Shown one piece after another: positions 51,632-59,026 of a DNA stretch of 64,000 nucleotides. The notes below the pieces were generated by a model. It saw only the letters and a list, made by a program, of their open reading frames with translations, was not told the origin of the DNA and searched no databases. The translations under genes were made by a program, and so were the position numbers. The number at the start of each line of letters is the position of its first letter. The first letter of the stretch is position 1. Origin of the DNA: CAZYTM01 sp964649725 (GTDB lineage Bacteria; Desulfobacterota; Desulfuromonadia; Geobacterales; Geobacteraceae); the NCBI GenBank assembly GCA_964649725.1, contig CAZYTM010000008.1, positions 1-64,000 on the forward strand, read 5' to 3'.

Positions 51632-51658
51632 AAAAAAGGGCACCTGAGCAGGTACCCT
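51632..51658 (-). terminator. Terminator of the gene at 51681
   Basis: On the minus strand AGGGTACCTG pairs with CAGGTGCCC, then six T; 23 bases past the stop. Confidence 0.9.
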
Positions 51659-51680
51659 CAATGGCTGGAGATATCTCCTG

Positions 51681-52043
51681 TCATGAATCAACCGGATTGC
51701 CGTGGGTTTCCACGTCAAAAATAGTCATGAGTGTCTCTGCAGTGTATGGGCAGACATCCCGATGTACCCCTGATTTACCTTTATGGAGCCACTCTACGGT
51801 TTCACCGGTATCGCTGTGAACCAGTTTCACCCGCTCACCACCGACCCGTTTCAATTCTCCCCACATCTCTTCCATGGTGAGCAGCTCCAGCCCGCCTATC
51901 TCTTCACTATCAGAATGGTTTACCACAAAGCGGTCGATCAGATCATAATCGAGAAAATCCTCCTCGTTTCGCCACCAGCGGACAAAGCGATGCTCTCTTC
52001 CGACCCGCTCATTGATCGTTTTAACCACATCTCTGCCACGCAT
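51681..52043 (-). CDS. Hypothetical protein, 120 residues
   Basis: A soluble acidic protein with several aromatic residues (VRWWRNEEDFLDYDLIDRF, EEMWGELKRVGGERVKLVHSD). GAAGGAGACGGGTT before ATG 52043 sets the start; a longer frame with a TTG start has none. The last segment (HRDVCPYTAETLMTIFDV) has the only cysteine. No family recognised. Terminator follows at once, so it is a one-gene unit. Confidence 0.75.
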   Translation of the reverse strand: MRGRDVVKTINERVGREHRFVRWWRNEEDFLDYDLIDRFVVNHSDSEEIGGLELLTMEEMWGELKRVGGERVKLVHSDTGETVEWLHKGKSGVHRDVCPYTAETLMTIFDVETHGNPVDS

Positions 52044-52195
52044 AACCCGTCTCCTTCCCGGACACCTTCGCCATAATGTCAGGCAGATGATGTCCTGTTG
52101 TTGCAAATACAATTTAATTACTTATTCTTCTAGATATATTATAACTTCTTTTTACAGATATTGATATTTGTTTTCAATATTCCATCTGGTGAAAT

Positions 52196-52221
52196 AAAAC
52201 CCCGACCAGGCCGGGGTTTTA
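52196..52221. terminator. Bidirectional terminator after the cold-shock gene
   Basis: TAAAACCCCG pairs perfectly with CGGGGTTTTA. A on one side and T on the other support termination from either direction. Confidence 0.9.
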
Positions 52222-52247
52222 TTTTCATCAGCTATGCCATAAATGTG

Positions 52248-52448
52248 CTAGGTCTTGCTGACGTTGGCGGCCTGCAGACCTTTGGGACCCTTGACAATAT
52301 CAAAGGTCACGGTGTCCCCTTCGACAAGGGACTTGAACCCGTTCCCCGTTATGGCAGAAAAATGGACAAAGACATCCTCGCCATTCTCCTGCTCTAGAAA
52401 TCCGAACCCCTTGCTGTCATTGAACCATTTAACCTTACCTGTAGTCAT
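52248..52448 (-). CDS. CspA-family cold shock protein
   Basis: A 66-residue single cold-shock domain: GKVKWFNDSKGFGFLEQENGEDVFVHFSAI with RNP1 (KGFGFL) and RNP2 (VFVHF), then GPKGLQAANV. It binds single-stranded RNA or DNA as a chaperone. AAGGAGAAGGAAGAG precedes ATG 52448, so the longer frame is not used. A long leader with a terminator-like hairpin at 52538-52571 may regulate it. Confidence 0.96.
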   Translation of the reverse strand: MTTGKVKWFNDSKGFGFLEQENGEDVFVHFSAITGNGFKSLVEGDTVTFDIVKGPKGLQAANVSKT

Positions 52449-52537
52449 CTCTTCCTTCTCCTTCTGCTGCTCAATGTAATGCACCCGCTTGACGGCGGAT
52501 GGCTCGAAGCCAGTAGCTGAATCAATCGACCCGTAAC

Positions 52538-52571
52538 AAAAAACCCCTGAGACTTTCAAAGCCCCAAGGGT
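52538..52571 (-). promoter_or_regulatory. Terminator-like hairpin in the cold-shock gene leader
   Basis: On the minus strand CCCTTGG plus GGCTT, loop TGA, AAGTC plus TCAGGGG, then TTTTTTG. It lies 90-120 bases before the cold-shock ATG and no minus-strand gene ends nearby, so it is a candidate attenuator or temperature-sensing element, or the end of a small RNA. Confidence 0.5.
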
Positions 52572-52728
52572 GTCACTTCAAAAGATGTTAAAAGATTATC
52601 ATATCTCCAGCTTGACGCAAATTATTTTTCTCCATAGCTGCCTCCGCTGTCAAGCTCACGGTTACCCCCTTGACCTTCCTTGATGAAAAAGCTAATCTCC
52701 CTCTGAAAAAATTTGAAAGGAGCATACC

Positions 52729-53442
52729 ATCTGGGAGCAACTGCAAAATAAAGTTCGTGCGGCATATACCCGCTTTGATGCCGAAGCTTTGGCTGTAAAG
52801 GCTGCTTATCTGCAGGGGGACAGAGTTATCTATTGCGCCAGAGGCTGTCAGAACTGCTGTACCCTGTTCGTGCAGTCGACATTTACAGAAGCGCTCTGCG
52901 TCAGAGCTCTAGTGACTGCACCGCAGGAGATAAAACTTATCGAGCAGATGACCCGGTTGCAACTATTGAGCAGCAGCGAACCTGACTTCAAGTCATTCCT
53001 GCAGAGCCACCGCAAGGCAATCGGCCCCTGCCCGTTCCTCGATACTTCTGGAGCTTGCAGTGTCTACCAGGTTCGACCATTCTCCTGTCGCGCCCTGCTA
53101 TCGACCATGGAAAGCTGCTGGTGCGGGACTGATTTCAGCTCCCTCTGCGCTGCGGAAAAAGAGCGTTATCTGGCCAGCATCGATCGAAGCGTGGTAGCAT
53201 TCCCAGTCCATTATCTGGCTGCAACACTGGATTTGGGGAGGGGTTACGAGTCTGAAGCAGCTACCAGGATGAGTGCGCAATACGGATTTTCCATCTGCGG
53301 TAATCTCCCCTACCTGGTCTATCTCGAACAGGCACATTCTCTGAGCGTCATTATCAGGCAAGGCTACCAGATAACCTTAAGCTTCCTTGAGCAGTCTGGC
53401 CTGTTGCACCCTTTTCTGCTCAAACTCGACCGCCACCCTTGA
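52729..53442 (+). CDS. YkgJ-family protein, start codon apparently ATC
   Basis: A protein of about 237 residues if read from ATC 52729. Metal-binding layout: YCARGCQNCCTLF, later CPFLDTSGACSVYQVRPFSCRALLSTMESCWC, with further cysteines. Family role unknown. AAGGAG (52717-52722) is placed ideally six bases before ATC 52729. Between the upstream stop at 52714 and TTG 52789 there is no ATG, GTG or TTG in frame; CTG 52741 is another weak option. TTG 52789 has no ribosome site. Either ATC serves as start or an ATG has changed. Related genes at 32857 and 53528. Confidence 0.75.
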   Translation: MWEQLQNKVRAAYTRFDAEALAVKAAYLQGDRVIYCARGCQNCCTLFVQSTFTEALCVRALVTAPQEIKLIEQMTRLQLLSSSEPDFKSFLQSHRKAIGPCPFLDTSGACSVYQVRPFSCRALLSTMESCWCGTDFSSLCAAEKERYLASIDRSVVAFPVHYLAATLDLGRGYESEAATRMSAQYGFSICGNLPYLVYLEQAHSLSVIIRQGYQITLSFLEQSGLLHPFLLKLDRHP

Positions 53443-53527
53443 CCATGCTATTATATTCGCGTATGACTGAAAAAGATCCCTGCATAGTTCCGGTAAACTA
53501 ATTACAAAATCATATTGAGCGCTGAAA

Positions 53528-54034
53528 ATGGCAAAATCTCTCGACCAGTCTACATCTAACGAATCCAAACAGATCTGTAGCAGTTGCGGTGGCGACTGCT
53601 GCCGGACCAAGCCCGGCATCGAGGCGCCGGAACGGTTTCAGGCCGGAGAGGAACTGGCAGAATCTCTTGCTGAACATCTGGCCAGCGGTTACTGGGTGCT
53701 CGATCACCATTACGGACTACCTCCGACTCAAGACAGTCCTGGCATTCCAGCAGCTGATCTGGAACTGTTCTATCCCCGTCCGGCAAACCGTGGTGAATTA
53801 CATATGGAGAGTAATCTCCCGGCAGAGAAAGCTATGGAATGTGTTTTTCTCGATCATTCAGGTTGCCGGCTCCCCTTTGCCGAGCGGCCACTTATGTGTC
53901 GAGCCCTGAAACCAGCGGCAGATTTCAACTGCAGCTCAGACTGGACCAGACGCGAAGCAGCATTGTCCTGGTATCCCTGGCAGCAGGAAGTTGCCAGAGC
54001 CAGACGGCTGGCAGCTCTTCTAGGCAACAGATAA
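53528..54034 (+). CDS. YkgJ-family cysteine-cluster protein
   Basis: A 168-residue protein with CSSCGGDCCRTKPG near the N-terminus and CVFLDHSGCRLPFAERPLMCRALKP in the centre, a YkgJ-type metal site. The N-terminal 16 residues are polar. It lies 85 bases after the preceding YkgJ gene, on the same strand, probably in one transcript or a recent local duplication. No function known. Confidence 0.82.
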   Translation: MAKSLDQSTSNESKQICSSCGGDCCRTKPGIEAPERFQAGEELAESLAEHLASGYWVLDHHYGLPPTQDSPGIPAADLELFYPRPANRGELHMESNLPAEKAMECVFLDHSGCRLPFAERPLMCRALKPAADFNCSSDWTRREAALSWYPWQQEVARARRLAALLGNR

Positions 54035-54185
54035 CCCTGTACAATATCGCCAAACTCCTTTCCAGCCTTGCTCGACACTTATTGTTGCACCCAGCCAATT
54101 AAACAGAAATAATTCCAGCCGGACTTGTAATCATTATACCCCGAGCGATATAATTCTAATGAAAGAACAGACTAAGGAGAGCACT

Positions 54186-54449
54186 ATGCGAATCAAGGTG
54201 ATTTCCAACTACGATTACGTGAAGAGTGTCAATGCGGTTGATCTGCGGAGACTCATCGCCGAGAACAGGATTCTTGCCTTCCGGCGCTCAGATGGGTGGG
54301 TTAAAATCGGCGCCGATCCTGTCAGGGGTGAAGGTGGTGACTATTTTGGCCCGGAACGACGCAATATAAGGCAGAAATCTATCCCTGAGCCGCAGCAGGG
54401 GGTGCACTTCTGCCTGCTGCCAAACAAAACAAGCGATAATAGTGCATGA
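54186..54449 (+). CDS. Small hypothetical protein, 87 residues
   Basis: A small protein with N-terminal strands (MRIKVISNYDYVKSVNAVDLRRLIAENRILAFRRSDGWVKIG), followed by GGDYFGPERRNIRQ and a polar tail. The YFGPERR stretch looks conserved and similar small proteins seem common in Geobacter relatives (from memory, not checked). ATG 54186 has AAGGAG upstream. Short loop regions suggest a nucleic acid or protein adaptor, unproved. Confidence 0.75.
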   Translation: MRIKVISNYDYVKSVNAVDLRRLIAENRILAFRRSDGWVKIGADPVRGEGGDYFGPERRNIRQKSIPEPQQGVHFCLLPNKTSDNSA

Positions 54450-54475
54450 CAAGCTTTGCCTGCTGGCAGATATAT

Positions 54476-54847
54476 TCAGGATTTTGCCGCCAGTGCACCA
54501 CAGAGTTCCTTGAATGCTGCTGCATTTACCTTCAGCTCAACCGGCCGGCCATTCTCCTGAAAACCTATCGTCACCAATCCACCCACCAGTTCATGCTCCA
54601 TCTCTGCAAATAGTACTGCTGTCGGGTTGATCAGCAGATTACCCGACGGGATAAACCCGCGCGCCTGAAGCTCTGCGGCAAAGGACTCCTGCTCATCCTT
54701 GCTCACCTTTTTGAAGAGCTGCTTGTGTACTGCTGCTCCGGCAAACCAGACATCCATCAGACGACTGGCATCGGTCACCAGCGGGTTCTCGGCCGGAGTG
54801 GTCATCTGCGCAGCTACAACCAGACCAGCATTGATATAACGTAACAT
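54476..54847 (-). CDS. Hypothetical protein, 123 residues
   Basis: A soluble alpha/beta protein: LRYINAGLVVAAQMT, SRLMDVWFAGAAVHKQLFKKVSKDEQESFAAELQARGFIPSGNLLINPTAVLF. GGGAGGCGAT before ATG 54847 sets the start. No family recognised and no cysteine motif. The C-terminal part (GRPVELKVNAAAFKELCGAL) is helical. It lies downstream of the dodecaheme cytochrome terminator, convergent to the small gene at 54186. Confidence 0.7.
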   Translation of the reverse strand: MLRYINAGLVVAAQMTTPAENPLVTDASRLMDVWFAGAAVHKQLFKKVSKDEQESFAAELQARGFIPSGNLLINPTAVLFAEMEHELVGGLVTIGFQENGRPVELKVNAAAFKELCGALAAKS

Positions 54848-54883
54848 ATCGCCTCCCAACAATTATTCTGCACTATTCTGTCG

Positions 54884-54911
54884 AAAAAGCCCCCCGACAA
54901 AGCCGGGGGGC
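54884..54911 (-). terminator. Terminator of the dodecaheme cytochrome gene
   Basis: On the minus strand GCCCCCCG, loop, CGGGGGGC, then TTTTT; 34 bases past the stop at 54945. Confidence 0.92.
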
Positions 54912-54944
54912 ATGTTATTCAACTATCGCAAAGAGCTTTTCTGC

Positions 54945-55802
54945 TTATTTCTTCTTCTGTTCTACCGGTGGGTCATGGGGATCCATATGGCAGCTTAAGC
55001 AGTTAGGATAACGGACCAGGAACCCTTTCGGATGTGGCGATGCGTGGCAGTCGGTACATTTTGGCACAAATTTGTGCTTCTTCTGGTGGCACTCCACGCA
55101 CGCCACCTTGGCATGTTTGCTCGGAGATTTCTGCCACTTGGCATAAACCTTGGTGTGACAAGCACCGCAGGTGGTAGAAGGGGTCTTGGTATCATAAGTC
55201 ACCAGCTTTGGCTGGTGGACCGGATGACAAGCCTTGCAGGTCGCCAACTCCTGTTTCGGCACATGCGGCTTGTGACAGGCAAAACAGGACGGGATGCTGC
55301 CGTGTGCGGTATGACACTTCTGACATGCCACTTTGGTATGCTTGCTCGGGAATTTGGCCAACTGATCACGTGGTCCGGTATGGCATTCGGCACAGGAATT
55401 GTTCAGCCGGGCCGACATTGCCACCTTTTTCGGCGTATGCGGATTGGCATGACAGGTGGCGCAGTCAACCAGGTTTTTACCATGGGGTGCATTATGGCAG
55501 GCGGAACATTTTGGCATCAATTCGTCCCAGCCACCTTTTTTCGGGTTGTAAGAATGGAAGGTCCTGTGGCATTTTTGACAATCGAAGCGATGCTTCTGCC
55601 CATCACTCTTCATACTGCCAAAGACTCCGGGATGGCACTGGCCACATTGGGCAACTGTCAATGGCTGGGGCTCAGTTGCAAAGATTTCGGCTGCCACCGG
55701 GATGTTCACAGTCGCAATCTTCCCCCCCTGGGCGGCAAAAACGGTAGTTGCCATCAGCAGCAGGGCAATCTGTAACATAATTACCGCCATACTCTTTTTC
55801 AA
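54945..55802 (-). CDS. Dodecaheme periplasmic c-type cytochrome
   Basis: A 285-residue exported protein with 12 CxxCH heme c sites (CGQCH, CQKCH, CSACH, CATCH, CAECH, CQKCH, CFACH, CKACH, CGACH, CVECH, CTDCH, CLSCH), about one per 22 residues after the signal peptide (KKSMAVIMLQIALLLMATTVFA). Many extra His supply second axial ligands. It should carry electrons across the periplasm or outer envelope in metal or electrode respiration. TTG 55802 with GGAGG upstream gives a normal signal peptide; GTG 55820 with GGAGG is an alternative. The GTATACTGTATAC palindrome upstream is shared with fumarase. Confidence 0.93.
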   Translation of the reverse strand: MKKSMAVIMLQIALLLMATTVFAAQGGKIATVNIPVAAEIFATEPQPLTVAQCGQCHPGVFGSMKSDGQKHRFDCQKCHRTFHSYNPKKGGWDELMPKCSACHNAPHGKNLVDCATCHANPHTPKKVAMSARLNNSCAECHTGPRDQLAKFPSKHTKVACQKCHTAHGSIPSCFACHKPHVPKQELATCKACHPVHQPKLVTYDTKTPSTTCGACHTKVYAKWQKSPSKHAKVACVECHQKKHKFVPKCTDCHASPHPKGFLVRYPNCLSCHMDPHDPPVEQKKK

Positions 55803-56198
55803 TACCTGTCCTCCGTACACGTTCGTTCCCTCCATTTTCATGTCATTTTCTTGGACCGTTTGGCAGAGCCACTCCCCTGCCATGGTGGCCACAAATTAAA
55901 TAGGCTGAAATACCAAACCAGGTAACTCGTTGCAATTATTCAATTCAGAATGCTAAACCAGCAGACCCGGCTTCGGTATGGGATAGTGCCGCGACGCTCC
56001 AATAGGATTGCTTGCTCCCGACTATCGACTTTGTATACTGTATACAATGTATCACTCAGCTTTATAGCAATTAGCGCATTTTTGCAAGCAATAATTTGTT
56101 AATTCTCATTTACAAACTATAGACCTCTAACTGCAACAGAGAAGAGCCAGGGCACTCTGCGCAAAAGCAGTTCCGATTTTCTGGCAAAGTGGTGTTAT
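55803..56198. other. Cytochrome upstream region
   Basis: About 400 bases between asnS and the cytochrome gene, holding the palindrome at 56031-56047 and a leader of about 230 bases. A loose resemblance to the last part of GEMM riboswitches (AGCCGGGT) was checked and not accepted because the core sequences are missing. Confidence 0.5.
56031..56047. promoter_or_regulatory. TTGTATACTGTATACAA palindrome upstream of cytochrome
   Basis: A perfect 17-base palindrome containing the same GTATACTGTATAC core as the one before fumarase. It lies about 230 bases before the cytochrome start. A common transcription-factor site is likely; the factor is unknown. Confidence 0.6.
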
Positions 56199-57584
56199 TC
56201 AGAAGTCGGCATGGCGAGGTGTGCGGGGAAACGGTATGACATCACGGATATTTTCCATCCCGCTCAGATACATGATCAGCCTTTCGAAGCCGAGGCCGAA
56301 ACCTGCATGGGGGCATGAACCCCAGCGGCGCGAATCGAGATACCACCAGAGCCCGGACGGGTCTATACCGGCGGTTCTCATCCGTTCTTCCAGCAGATCA
56401 AGCCGCTCCTCCCGCTGGCTGCCGCCGATGATCTCTCCGACTTTCGGTACCAGCAGGTCCATCGCTGCAACGGTTCGGCCATCATCGTTCTGCCTCATGT
56501 AGAACGCCTTGATATCCTTCGGATAGTTGACCACAAAGACCGGCCCCCCTACTACCTGTTCGGTCAGGTAGCGCTCATGCTCGGTCTGCAGGTCGACCCC
56601 CCAGGAGACCGGGAACTCGAAGGAGAGAGAAGCCTTTTGCAGATGGCCGATCGCCTCACCATAATCCATCATAGCAAATGAGTTGCTGGCTACCTTTTCG
56701 ATGCGGGCGATAAGCCCCTTGTCGATCTGCTCGTTGAAAAAGGTCATATCCTCCTGACAATGCTCAAGTACATGCCGGCAGAGGTGGCGGAAGAACTCCT
56801 CGGCCAGGGCGGCATCGGCCAGCAGATCGGCAAAAGCCATCTCCGGCTCGATCATCCAGAATTCAGCGGCATGGCGGGGGGTGTTGGAATTCTCGGCGCG
56901 AAACGTCGGGCCAAAGGTATAGATATCAGCAAAAGCCATGGCGAACAGCTCCCCCTCCAGTTGGCCGCTCACTGTGAGACCGGTTGATTGGCCGAAGAAG
57001 TCATCGCCATAATCGACCTCACCATTGACTATGGGTGGTCTAGCCATATCCAGGGTGGTGACCCGGAAGAGCTCCCCTGCCCCTTCACAGTCATTGGCTG
57101 TGATAATAGGTGTCTGCACATAGAGAAAGCCCCGCTTGGCAAAAAACGAGTGCACCGCCTGGGCCAGCGAGGAGCGGAGGCGAAATACCGCGCCAAAGGT
57201 GTTGGTGCGGGGACGAAGGTGGGCAATGGTACGAAGGAATTCGAAACTGTGCCGCTTCTTCTGCAAAGGGAAACTCTCATCAGCCAGACCGATTATAGTG
57301 ACCTGTTGCGCCTGCAGTTCGAAACGTTGGCCGCTGGCCGGCGACTCGGTCAGCACCCCCTGCACAGCCACCGCGCTGCCGGTACCGAGACGACTCACTT
57401 CGACGAAGTTTGCCAGCAAAGGTGTTACAACCACCTGCAGGCTGGCCATGCAGGAACCGTCATTAATCGCCAGGAAGGTGACCTCCTTGCCGCTCCGTAC
57501 CGTCCTGAGCCACCCTTTCACCTCGATTGCGGCTCCTGCCTCGTTTGCCGCCAGTGCCGTACTGACCCTTGTCCGTATTGTCAT
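56199..57584 (-). CDS. asnS: Asparaginyl-tRNA synthetase
   Basis: A 461-residue class II synthetase charging tRNA-Asn. N-terminal OB anticodon-binding fold (EVKGWLRTVRSGKEVTFLAINDGS), motif 1 near FFAKRGFLYVQTPIIT, motif 2 TFGPTFRAENSNTPRHAAEFWMIE and motif 3 GFGLGFERLIMYL. AsnRS features such as the FRAENS and WWYLDSRRWGSCPHAGFG stretches are clear. Length usual. The start at 57584 gives a normal N-terminus. Confidence 0.97.
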   Translation of the reverse strand: MTIRTRVSTALAANEAGAAIEVKGWLRTVRSGKEVTFLAINDGSCMASLQVVVTPLLANFVEVSRLGTGSAVAVQGVLTESPASGQRFELQAQQVTIIGLADESFPLQKKRHSFEFLRTIAHLRPRTNTFGAVFRLRSSLAQAVHSFFAKRGFLYVQTPIITANDCEGAGELFRVTTLDMARPPIVNGEVDYGDDFFGQSTGLTVSGQLEGELFAMAFADIYTFGPTFRAENSNTPRHAAEFWMIEPEMAFADLLADAALAEEFFRHLCRHVLEHCQEDMTFFNEQIDKGLIARIEKVASNSFAMMDYGEAIGHLQKASLSFEFPVSWGVDLQTEHERYLTEQVVGGPVFVVNYPKDIKAFYMRQNDDGRTVAAMDLLVPKVGEIIGGSQREERLDLLEERMRTAGIDPSGLWWYLDSRRWGSCPHAGFGLGFERLIMYLSGMENIRDVIPFPRTPRHADF

Positions 57585-57728
57585 TACCTACCTCCGCTGC
57601 AAGTATGCCAGATATTTTACCATACTCGACCGGAATCGTAATGGGGAAACTTGTAATTCATTAATCACGATGTAGCAATGCTAAAGAGCGGCGGATAAAG
57701 AAAAGAGCAGTGCGGGCATGATATTTTT

Positions 57729-57763
57729 CCGGAGGTGATATGGTTTTTTCTATTTTGCTTTGA
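57729..57763 (+). promoter_or_regulatory. Perfect Shine-Dalgarno site with a seven-codon mini-frame
   Basis: GGAGGTGAT at 57731-57739 fully matches the 16S rRNA tail complement and runs straight into ATG 57740, giving MVFSILL and a stop at 57761-57763. The PDZ gene starts 31 bases later with almost no site of its own. This may be a leader peptide with reinitiation, or a relic of a start. Confidence 0.4.
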
Positions 57764-57788
57764 CCTCTACGGTGGCTTTCGCTATAGT
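57760..57788 (+). promoter_or_regulatory. Sigma-70 promoter before the PDZ gene
   Basis: TTGACC (57760-57765), 17-base spacer, TATAGT (57783-57788). Predicted start is near 57795, the first base of the PDZ gene, so the message would be leaderless if this promoter is used. It overlaps the mini-frame described at 57729. Confidence 0.55.
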
Positions 57789-57794
57789 TTTTTT

Positions 57795-58190
57795 ATGGGA
57801 CGCACAATCTTACTTATTCTGATGCTGCTAATATCCTCGTTGCAGCTGGCCAATGCCCGGGGGAACAGTGATCGCAACTTCGGCGGTGTCGGTATCGACG
57901 GTATACCGCTGGCCAATGGCGAGATCGAGGTCCGCCAGCTGGTCACCGGTGCCCCGGCGCATCGCGCCGGGATCCGGATAGGTGATATCATCACCAATAT
58001 CGACAGCAAACCGACCCTTGGCAGCGATTTCCGCGACATGATCGACCATCGGCTGCGTGGCAGAGCCGGCAGCAAGGTACTGTTAAAGATCCGCCGCCCT
58101 GGCCATGACAAGGAACTCCGCTTCAACCTGACCCGCAAGCAGCTGGTCATACCTCGCGAACGTCCGACCAAAGCGGCAAACAAGCCGTAA
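57795..58190 (+). CDS. Exported PDZ-domain protein
   Basis: A 131-residue protein with signal peptide (MGRTILLILMLLISSLQLANA) and one PDZ-like domain (NFGGVGIDGIPLANGEIEVRQLVTGAPAHRAGIRIGDIITNIDSKPTLGSDFRDMIDHRLRGRAGSKVLLKIRR). It lacks a protease domain. It may bring partners together in the periplasm. The next gene starts 18 bases downstream and encodes an exported glutaredoxin-like protein, so both likely share a task in protein folding or redox handling; inferred. Confidence 0.8.
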   Translation: MGRTILLILMLLISSLQLANARGNSDRNFGGVGIDGIPLANGEIEVRQLVTGAPAHRAGIRIGDIITNIDSKPTLGSDFRDMIDHRLRGRAGSKVLLKIRRPGHDKELRFNLTRKQLVIPRERPTKAANKP

Positions 58191-58208
58191 TCGGTAAGGA
58201 GAGAACCC

Positions 58209-58583
58209 ATGAGACTACTGTCGACCCTCTTCATCATCTTTGCACTTTCCTTCACCGGCGCACTTCAGGCAGCAGTCGAGCCAGGGCAGAGCCAGATCAA
58301 TCCAAAGTCGAAGATTGTTATCAGCTATCCGCTGATAGTCCTCTACTCAGTCTCATGGTGCCCCCACTGCAGAGCAGCCAAGGAGTATCTGACCCATAAC
58401 AACATCCCCTTCATAAATCGCGATGTTGAACTTGATAAAGAAGCCATGGAACTTTTAACGAACAAATACCAGAGTAAGGGTGTGCCGGTAATAGTAATAG
58501 GTAATGATGAAAAGGTACTGAAGGGGTTCAATGAGGAGAATTTTGTCAAGGCGCTGCAGGAGGTGCAGCAGAAAAAGAGATGA
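58209..58583 (+). CDS. Exported glutaredoxin-like protein
   Basis: A 124-residue protein with signal peptide (LLSTLFIIFALSFTGALQAAV) and a glutaredoxin fold: IVLYSVSWCPHCRAAKEYLTHNNIPFINRDVE with CPHC active site, GVPVIVIG (cis-Pro) and LKGFNEENF. Unlike most glutaredoxins it is exported, so it probably handles disulfides in the periplasm, perhaps for cytochrome cysteines. GGAGAGAACC precedes the ATG. It ends in a clear terminator. Confidence 0.9.
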   Translation: MRLLSTLFIIFALSFTGALQAAVEPGQSQINPKSKIVISYPLIVLYSVSWCPHCRAAKEYLTHNNIPFINRDVELDKEAMELLTNKYQSKGVPVIVIGNDEKVLKGFNEENFVKALQEVQQKKR

Positions 58584-58608
58584 AGCCGAATACCATCTGT
58601 AACAAAAT

Positions 58609-58630
58609 GGGGCCGTTCGGCCCCTGTTTT
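58609..58630 (+). terminator. Terminator of the PDZ-glutaredoxin unit
   Basis: GGGGCCG, loop TT, CGGCCCC, then TGTTTTATTT; 25 bases past the stop. Confidence 0.9.
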
Positions 58631-58645
58631 ATTTGAGTTACCCCG

Positions 58646-59026
58646 TTATGCTCCGCTGCTCTTGGTGATCATCATCACCCCTATGCAGACCAGGACAGTC
58701 CCGGCCCAGCGAAGCGGAGTAACCACTTCGCCGAGAAAGAACTGGGCCAGGATGGCGACCAGCACATAATTCAGGGCCTGCATCGGCAGCGCTACGGTCA
58801 GGTCTTCCCAGGAGAGGACAGCCAGCCAGAGAAAGAAGAAGATCGCCAGCATCGCCGTACCGATGATCAACTTTGGCGTGGTAAGAGCCTGATATGCTGC
58901 ATTGAGGATACCGCGCAGGTTCATGGCCGAGAGATCTCCCATCTCCTTCATCCCTTTGGCCAACAGCAGGTCGCCGATGGTGCCGGCAGTGACCGCCAGC
59001 AACATCATTACGAGCGTCTTAAGCAT
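58646..59026 (-). CDS. Small DMT/SMR-like membrane transporter
   Basis: A 126-residue protein with four membrane helices of EamA/SMR half-size (LLAVTAGTIGDLLLAKGMKEM, LIIGTAMLAIFFFLWLAVLSW, TVALPMQALNYVLVAILAQFFLGE, WAGTVLVCIGVMMI). Related small pairs flip lipid-linked sugars (ArnE/ArnF type). Its start overlaps the end of hpnK by eight bases, so it belongs to the hopanoid unit and may move a hopanoid intermediate or its sugar; this is inference. Confidence 0.85.
   Translation of the reverse strand: MLKTLVMMLLAVTAGTIGDLLLAKGMKEMGDLSAMNLRGILNAAYQALTTPKLIIGTAMLAIFFFLWLAVLSWEDLTVALPMQALNYVLVAILAQFFLGEVVTPLRWAGTVLVCIGVMMITKSSGA

Noticed and set aside
55880..56030. Possible GEMM (cyclic dinucleotide) riboswitch in the cytochrome leader
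   Set aside because: Only an AGCCGGGT-like stretch fits; the conserved AAACC and GCAAAGCC core is absent.
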